Assembly: GCA_026992375.1 (NCBI GenBank)
Contig: JALXAF010000493.1
Location: forward strand, 1 to 10,089
Reading direction: 5' to 3'
Length of the DNA stretch: 10,089 nucleotides
Origin: Anaerolineae bacterium
GTDB lineage: Bacteria; Chloroflexota; Anaerolineae; J102
Positions 6,068-10,089 of the stretch are shown here, piece by piece. Both the position numbers and the translations under genes were made by a program. Under the pieces are notes generated by a model. The model saw only the letters and a program-made list of their open reading frames with translations. It was not told where the DNA came from and did not search any database. Position 1 is the first letter of the stretch. The number at the start of each line of letters is the position of its first letter.

Positions 6068-8291
6068 CCCCCTGCCAAAACGGCAGCAGATCATTCGCTG
6101 GGGATTTCTGTTGCTGGCCCTGGCGGTTCCTCTGCTGGCGGGCTATGTCGTTTATCTTCAGCTACACACGCCCGCGCTGGAGGCGCTGCTGGAGGGGCGC
6201 AGCGGACGCGTGCTGAAGGTCCCGCAGGATAGCTATGCCGATTGGGCGGGACTCCGGGAGGGTGACATCATCCTCTCGGTGGATGGCGTTCCCTTTGCGC
6301 AATGGCAACGCCCGAGCATTGGCAACTTTCCCGCTGAGATACTGCGGGACGGGCGACGGCTGACGCTGGAACTGCCCCTCGCGCCCCTGGCCCGGGTCAA
6401 TGGCGCAGCGCTGTTCGTGGGCGTCATCGTGGCGTTGATCTTCTGGGGCGGCGGCGCCTTGCTCATCTGGCGTCGCTTTCGCCATGAAGGCGTGGGGGTT
6501 TTCTTCCTCCTCTCGCAGACCTTTGCAATAGGTGCGCTGTTTATGCTCGCCTTTCCGTCGACGGTGCGGCCCTGGCGTCTGGCCATGGTGAGCATTATCA
6601 GCCTGCATTTGGCCGCGCCCATGCTGCTGCATCATGCGATGCTCTTTCCTCTCCCCATAGGATCGCCCCGACAACGCCGTCGCGTTCTCATTCCTGTCTA
6701 TTTGCTGGCCCTGGCGGTTTTATCGGGGGTCTTCCTTCTGGGTCAGACGGGAATGCGGCTGGGCGTAATTTATCCCACCATCGAGGTGAGTGCGGCGTTG
6801 GGCGTGATGATTTACGTCTATGTTCGCAGCGGCCAACCTGACGCCCGGCGTCGTCTGCGGCTCATTCTAGCGAGCAACATGGCAGCGGGCGTCCCCAGCA
6901 TCCTTTTCTATCTTCTCCCCGGCATTCTCGGTCTCCCATTCCGTCTGCCAGGCTGGATCATGGGGCCGTTTCTGGCCATCGCGCCCCTGGGATATCTCTA
7001 CGCCATCGCCCGCCACAACCTCTTTGGCATCGACCGTCTGCTCAATCACACCTTGGTGTACGTCATCCTCTCGCTGGGTGTTTTCCTGCTTTATCTGGGC
7101 CCCTTCGCCCTGATTTATTCGCTTCTGCCCCAAGACCGCTTGCTGCAAATCATGGTGGCCGCGGGATTGACCATGGTGGTGGGATTTTCCTTCGATTGGG
7201 TTCGCAGCCGGGTGCAGAGGATGGTGGACCGCATTTTTTATGGCGGCTGGTATGATTACGCCAGCGTCATAGAGACCATCAGCGACGCACTGGCCCGCAC
7301 GCTGGATCGCGAACGCCTCACTCAGGTGCTCACTCAACAGACGCCAGCGCTGATGCACCTCCGTTCCGCCCGATTCACCATCCTCCCAGCGGATGATGCT
7401 GAGATTCCAGTCGACGATGACGCCGCGGCCATGCAATTTCGGCTGCGTTTTCAGGATCAGGTGCGGGCCGTGTGGACGTTGGGGCGACGCAGCGATGGGG
7501 ACGATCTGACTCCAACCGACCGGCGCATTCTCAAAACCCTGGCCCGGCAGGCCGAGATCGCACTCAGCAACGCGCTGCTCATCGAGACTCTGCAACAGCA
7601 ATTGCAGGATATCCGATCCAGTCGCGCCCTGCTGGCGAAAACGCAACAACAATTGCTGCGCTCTCGCGAAGATGAACGGGCGCGATTGGCCCGAGAGCTG
7701 CACGACGGGCCTATCCAGGAGCTAGTGGGACTGAATCTACAATTGGGAATGCTCATCGAGCAGGAAGGCCGGAAATCGCCCGGGCTGAAGAATGCACTGG
7801 GCGATATGCGTTCGGAGGTAAAAACGCTGTTGCAGGATATGCGCCGGGTGTGCGCAGAGCTGCGACCGCATTTGCTGGACGCACTGGGGCTAACCGCGGC
7901 TCTGCAGGCCCTGGTCGAGGATTGGTCGACGCAGCATAGCGTGGCAACGCGCTTGCAGATCGCCGCCGATGAGCTCGATGCGTTGCCCGATGAGGTCGCG
8001 GTCAATCTCTATCGCATCGTGCAAGAGGCCCTGAGCAACATCGCCCGCCACGCCCGGGCCAGCCAGGTCATCATCCGTCTGACGCAGGGGGACGCGGGCC
8101 TGACGCTCGAGATTCAGGATGACGGACGGGGCTTCACCCCGCCCGATTCCCTGCATCATCTGGCCGATAGCGGGCATTTCGGGCTGGTGGGCATTGGCGA
8201 ACGGGCGAAGCTCATCGGCGGAGCGTGGGGCGTGATTTCAGCGCCCGGCGCGGGAACCACGGTGTGGGTGACGCTGCCGGACGGGACGTAG
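6042..8291 (+). CDS. Sensor histidine kinase with PDZ, polytopic membrane, GAF-like and HisKA_3/HATPase domains
   Basis: This 749-aa kinase is the likely partner of the response regulator it overlaps. In order: a first membrane helix (18-38), a PDZ-type domain (about 44-115, with the core WAGLREGDIILSVDG at 68-82), about nine further membrane segments (about 120-386), a GAF-like region (about 404-515), a Gln-rich coiled coil (about 516-548), a HisKA_3 dimerisation helix (about 543-610) with phospho-acceptor H554 in RELHDG, and a HATPase_c domain with the N box around N666 (EALSN), G1 DDGRG (693-697) and G2 GLVGIG (714-719). The NLFGIDRLLNHTLVY (326-340) and RIFYGGWYDY (397-406) stretches resemble a membrane module seen in Chloroflexota and Actinomycetota kinases. 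ATG 6042 has GGTGGA (6031-6036) 5 nt upstream. The PDZ domain is predicted to be extracytoplasmic, so the signal may be a peptide or envelope protein; this is inference. Confidence 0.93.
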   Translation: MTIARMGDDPLPKRQQIIRWGFLLLALAVPLLAGYVVYLQLHTPALEALLEGRSGRVLKVPQDSYADWAGLREGDIILSVDGVPFAQWQRPSIGNFPAEILRDGRRLTLELPLAPLARVNGAALFVGVIVALIFWGGGALLIWRRFRHEGVGVFFLLSQTFAIGALFMLAFPSTVRPWRLAMVSIISLHLAAPMLLHHAMLFPLPIGSPRQRRRVLIPVYLLALAVLSGVFLLGQTGMRLGVIYPTIEVSAALGVMIYVYVRSGQPDARRRLRLILASNMAAGVPSILFYLLPGILGLPFRLPGWIMGPFLAIAPLGYLYAIARHNLFGIDRLLNHTLVYVILSLGVFLLYLGPFALIYSLLPQDRLLQIMVAAGLTMVVGFSFDWVRSRVQRMVDRIFYGGWYDYASVIETISDALARTLDRERLTQVLTQQTPALMHLRSARFTILPADDAEIPVDDDAAAMQFRLRFQDQVRAVWTLGRRSDGDDLTPTDRRILKTLARQAEIALSNALLIETLQQQLQDIRSSRALLAKTQQQLLRSREDERARLARELHDGPIQELVGLNLQLGMLIEQEGRKSPGLKNALGDMRSEVKTLLQDMRRVCAELRPHLLDALGLTAALQALVEDWSTQHSVATRLQIAADELDALPDEVAVNLYRIVQEALSNIARHARASQVIIRLTQGDAGLTLEIQDDGRGFTPPDSLHHLADSGHFGLVGIGERAKLIGGAWGVISAPGAGTTVWVTLPDGT

Positions 8292-8327
8292 TACCGCGGT
8301 ACTATCCGCCTGCAAAAATAGTACCGC
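8289..8327. promoter_or_regulatory. Operator-like cluster: 16-bp perfect palindrome plus a third half-site
   Basis: TAGTACCGCGGTACTA (8289-8304) is a perfect palindrome that includes the TAG stop codon of the kinase. The same 9-mer, TAGTACCGC, recurs in direct orientation at 8319-8327, 30 bp from the first copy and so close to three helical turns away. Response regulators of the NarL/LuxR class bind short inverted or direct half-sites, often with a TAC/GTA core. The cluster lies directly upstream of the secreted-protein operon. Binding by the regulator encoded at 5351-6067 is inferred. Confidence 0.5.
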
Positions 8328-8333
8328 ACCCCG

Positions 8334-8362
8334 ATGACAGGAGGCCGGGGATGTGATAGGGT
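8334..8362 (+). promoter_or_regulatory. Candidate activator-dependent promoter of the secreted-protein operon
   Basis: ATGACA (8334-8339, five of six matches to TTGACA) is followed after 17 nt by a poor -10, TAGGGT (8357-8362), preceded by TGA as an extended -10. A start near 8369 would place the TAGTACCGC half-site at about -46 and the palindrome at about -72, positions used by activators. The weak -10 fits a promoter needing help. The call is tentative. Confidence 0.33.
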
Positions 8363-8417
8363 GATGGCAGACCCCGCAGACATTCCATTCCATACTGTTT
8401 TTCAGGAGGTTCGAACA

Positions 8418-9452
8418 ATGAAACGCAAAGTCTGGACGCTTCGCGTCATCATAGCGCTGGCGCTCATCCTCTCGGTGGCTGTCATCGCAGCCGCGCAGGA
8501 AGGCGGCGAGCCGCAGATCAACGATCCCGAAGGCGTCATGATCGCGGCCACGGACGTCTCCAGCGGCTTCAGCTATCAGGGCGTGCTCACCGAGGGCGGC
8601 GCGCCCGTCAACGGCAATCGGGACATGCAATTCCGGCTGTACTCTGGCTCCACCCAGGTTGGCAGCGCCATCAACAAAACCGTCGCCGTCCATCAAGGAC
8701 AATTCAACGTCTTTTTGGCCTGGGGGCGAGACAAGATAGATGGCCGGGCGCTCTCGCTGGAAGTGCGGGCCAAGGATAGCCACGGCGTCTGGCGGAATCT
8801 GGGTAAAACAGCCATCCACGCTGCGCCTTACGCCATGAGTCTGAAACCGGGCGCCTGGGTGCGAACCAGCAGCAATGTCATCCCCTATGCGCTCTATCTC
8901 GAACATGGCGGACATGGAGAGGGATTACGGGTGAAAAGCGTGTCGGGAGCCGCTATCAACGCCATGGGCACGGGCATCATCAAAAGCTCGGCCAAGAGCT
9001 ATCTCTGGATCAGCGGCAATGATCTGCGCCCCAAGAATAGCACAGACACCACCCAGTTCGAGATGGACATCTACGGCGGAGTCAAGGTGCGAAGCGGCGC
9101 GGTCGTCGGCCCTAAGGATGTGATGCTGCCCGTGACCATCCCCGGCAAGCTGTACGGACAAAACGTGAAGATCACAGGCGTCGACGTCTATTTCAAATCG
9201 CAGACCGATTTCGATGGCATCGGCCGCACTGTGATGCGCCTGCAAACCGCACCTGGCACCGGCGTAGTGATGTTCAATGACGGTTCTGATCGCGTGTGCA
9301 CGACTGGCTGCTCCTATCACATCGATATCACCAACAACAATGTCCTGAGCGAAGAGCGCGGGGTCGTTTACATCGCCTTCCAGCTCTTCTTCAACAGCGG
9401 CAGTTCTTATGTCGATTTCGGCGGCGTGCGATTGACCCTGGAGCACAAATAG
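8418..9452 (+). CDS. Secreted protein with N-terminal FSYQG...PYA domain
   Basis: The 344-aa product begins with a signal peptide (about 1-26: MKRK, a hydrophobic stretch, then AAAQ). Residues about 49-142 form a domain beginning GFSYQGVLTEGGAPVNG (50-66) and ending HAAPYAMSLKPGA (134-146). This matches a pattern I recognise from exported proteins of Chloroflexota and other environmental bacteria, a beta-rich module often preceding longer surface or fibre-like regions. Residues 147-344 look beta-rich but I do not recognise them; C294 and C298 could form a disulfide. AGGAGG at 8404-8409 lies 8 nt before ATG 8418. The frame is open to 8334, but that would bury the signal peptide. Function is unknown; a surface structural or adhesive role is only a guess. 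The small gene downstream is co-transcribed. Confidence 0.85.
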   Translation: MKRKVWTLRVIIALALILSVAVIAAAQEGGEPQINDPEGVMIAATDVSSGFSYQGVLTEGGAPVNGNRDMQFRLYSGSTQVGSAINKTVAVHQGQFNVFLAWGRDKIDGRALSLEVRAKDSHGVWRNLGKTAIHAAPYAMSLKPGAWVRTSSNVIPYALYLEHGGHGEGLRVKSVSGAAINAMGTGIIKSSAKSYLWISGNDLRPKNSTDTTQFEMDIYGGVKVRSGAVVGPKDVMLPVTIPGKLYGQNVKITGVDVYFKSQTDFDGIGRTVMRLQTAPGTGVVMFNDGSDRVCTTGCSYHIDITNNNVLSEERGVVYIAFQLFFNSGSSYVDFGGVRLTLEHK

Positions 9453-9462
9453 GAGGCGCATG

Positions 9463-9729
9463 ATGAAAAGGCTCACGCTACTACTGGCGCTGCTTCTGCT
9501 GCTGGCGCTGGCGACCACAGCCTTCGCCCTGGCTCCGCCTCCTGGTCTTGAGATCAACTGGTGGGTGATGGGCGGAGGCGGCGGGCCGCACGCCAACAGT
9601 GGATTGCAACTCAATGGCACGGTGGGACAGGCCGCCATCGGGCATACCAGCGCCGGGCAACTGACTCTGGATTGGGGCTACTGGCCCGAGCAGCCTGATC
9701 GCATCTTCCAACCTATCATGCTGAAATAA
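9463..9729 (+). CDS. Small secreted protein with WW-x-x-GGGG motif and hydrophobic C-terminal tail
   Basis: The product is 88 aa from ATG 9463, or 89 from the adjacent ATG at 9460. I prefer 9463 because the AGGAGG at 9451-9456 is then 6 nt away rather than 3. That ribosome site overlaps the upstream stop codon, so the two genes are translationally linked. A signal peptide covers about the first 23 residues. The mature part has NWWVMGGGGGPHANSGLQL, LNGTVGQAAIGHTSAGQL and LDWGYWPEQP, a pattern I know from Chloroflexota exported proteins ('WWTVDGGGG...SGTIGQ...GFW'). It ends RIFQPIMLK, close to the 'LPLVMR/K'-type C-termini common on secreted proteins of that phylum. Function is unknown. This copy is very short and seems to be little more than the module itself. 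Confidence 0.82.
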   Translation: MKRLTLLLALLLLLALATTAFALAPPPGLEINWWVMGGGGGPHANSGLQLNGTVGQAAIGHTSAGQLTLDWGYWPEQPDRIFQPIMLK

Positions 9730-9735
9730 CGCTCT

Positions 9736-9769
9736 GGCGCGGCGCGTCTCTGGCGGGATGCGCCGCGCC
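9736..9769 (+). terminator. Perfect GC-rich stem-loop after the secreted-protein operon
   Basis: GGCGCGGCGC (9736-9745) pairs perfectly with GCGCCGCGCC (9760-9769) around a 14-nt loop, starting 7 nt after the stop codon. No T-run follows, so it is not a canonical intrinsic terminator. It may terminate weakly, protect the mRNA 3' end, or reduce read-through into the response regulator at 9794. Confidence 0.5.
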
Positions 9770-9793
9770 CCCGTTCCCGGATTGCGACTGATC

Positions 9794-10089
9794 ATGACCA
9801 CCGTCCTGATCATCGATGATTATCCCGTCTTTCGGCGGCAACTGCGACGGCTTCTGGCCCTGGCCGGACTGGAGGTGGTGGGAGAAGCGGGCGGCGTCGA
9901 TGAAGCGGAAGCGTTGATGCAGACGCTACGGCCCGATCTTGCCATCATCGATGTGATGCTGACCGATGCGAGCGGGCTGGAGGGAGCCCGGCGGCTGAAA
10001 GGGCTGTTTCCCCATCTGCGGGTGATCATCGTCAGCGCCTACGCAAACCACGCCGATCTGTTCCGGAAGAAGGCGCGGGAGGCGGGGGC
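9794..10089 (+). CDS. Response regulator receiver domain, partial (cut by window end)
   Basis: The frame runs from ATG 9794 to the end of the window without a stop, giving 98 residues. It starts MTTVLIIDDYPVFRRQLRRL and is a CheY-like receiver domain. D8-D9 form the acidic pocket, D53 (AIIDVMLTDASG) is the phospho-acceptor, and S81 (VIIVSAYAN) takes the Thr/Ser switch position. The conserved lysine and any output domain would lie past the edge, so its class is unknown. There is no clear Shine-Dalgarno; the region from 9770 to 9793 is short and contains no obvious promoter. It is separated from the secreted-protein operon by a GC-rich stem-loop. It is a distinct regulator, not a copy of the one at 5351: the receiver cores differ widely. 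Confidence 0.9.
   Translation, partial: MTTVLIIDDYPVFRRQLRRLLALAGLEVVGEAGGVDEAEALMQTLRPDLAIIDVMLTDASGLEGARRLKGLFPHLRVIIVSAYANHADLFRKKAREAG

Noticed and set aside
6867..7703. Minus-strand 278-codon frame inside the kinase gene
   Set aside because: It is antisense to a kinase with an intact domain series; no ribosome site or recognisable domain was seen.
8925..9638. Minus-strand 237-codon frame across the two secreted-protein genes
   Set aside because: It overlaps two genes that have signal peptides and strong ribosome sites; the composition is typical of an antisense shadow.
1..10089. CRISPR array, tRNA, rRNA, insertion sequence, defence system
   Set aside because: No regularly spaced long repeats, no cloverleaf or rRNA-like sequence, and no transposase, nuclease or integrase motifs were seen on either strand.

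Overview
The window looks like a chromosomal segment of a Chloroflexota bacterium (Anaerolineae/Caldilinea-like). This is inferred from the high-GC coding sequence, the sensor-kinase membrane architecture, two secreted protein types (a 'FSYQG...PYA' domain protein and a short 'WWVMGGGGG...' protein ending in a hydrophobic -PIMLK tail) and the dispersed intergenic repeats. No marker gene fixes the taxon. I see no rRNA, tRNA, CRISPR array, transposase or integrase.

Layout. (1) About 239-2631, plus strand: a three-gene unit of an ECF sigma factor, a short membrane protein that looks like its anti-sigma factor with a decayed zinc motif, and a secreted/membrane protein with bactofilin-like GD-x-GG repeats. 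It ends in a clear intrinsic terminator. (2) 2632-2852: that terminator plus a 75-nt imperfect inverted repeat of a widespread intergenic type. (3) 4019-2853, minus strand: a class I PLP-dependent aminotransferase of aspartate aminotransferase (Ib) type. (4) 4020-4251: a divergent intergenic region with a 26-bp near-perfect palindrome and a candidate promoter. (5) 4252-5082, plus: a membrane protein with two PspC domains. (6) 5083-5350: intergenic, with hairpins and a strong extended -10 promoter. (7) 5351-8291, plus: a NarL/LuxR-type response regulator whose 3' end overlaps a 749-aa histidine kinase with an N-terminal PDZ domain and about ten membrane segments. (8) 8289-8417: a perfect 16-bp palindrome plus a third half-site just ahead of the next operon. 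(9) 8418-9729, plus: two secreted proteins in an operon. (10) 9736-9769: a GC-rich stem-loop. (11) 9794 to the window end: the receiver domain of a second response regulator, cut by the edge.

How the genes may work together. Apart from the aminotransferase, nearly everything concerns the cell envelope and signalling: an ECF sigma/anti-sigma pair with a repeat-bearing envelope protein, a PspC-type membrane stress protein, a two-component system whose kinase carries a PDZ domain predicted to lie outside the membrane, and exported proteins. My best regulatory hypothesis is that the response regulator (5351-6067) binds the TAGTACCGC sites at 8289-8327 and activates the secreted-protein operon at 8418. 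No intergenic stretch exceeds 300 nt. All functions come from reading motifs by eye; no database search was possible.
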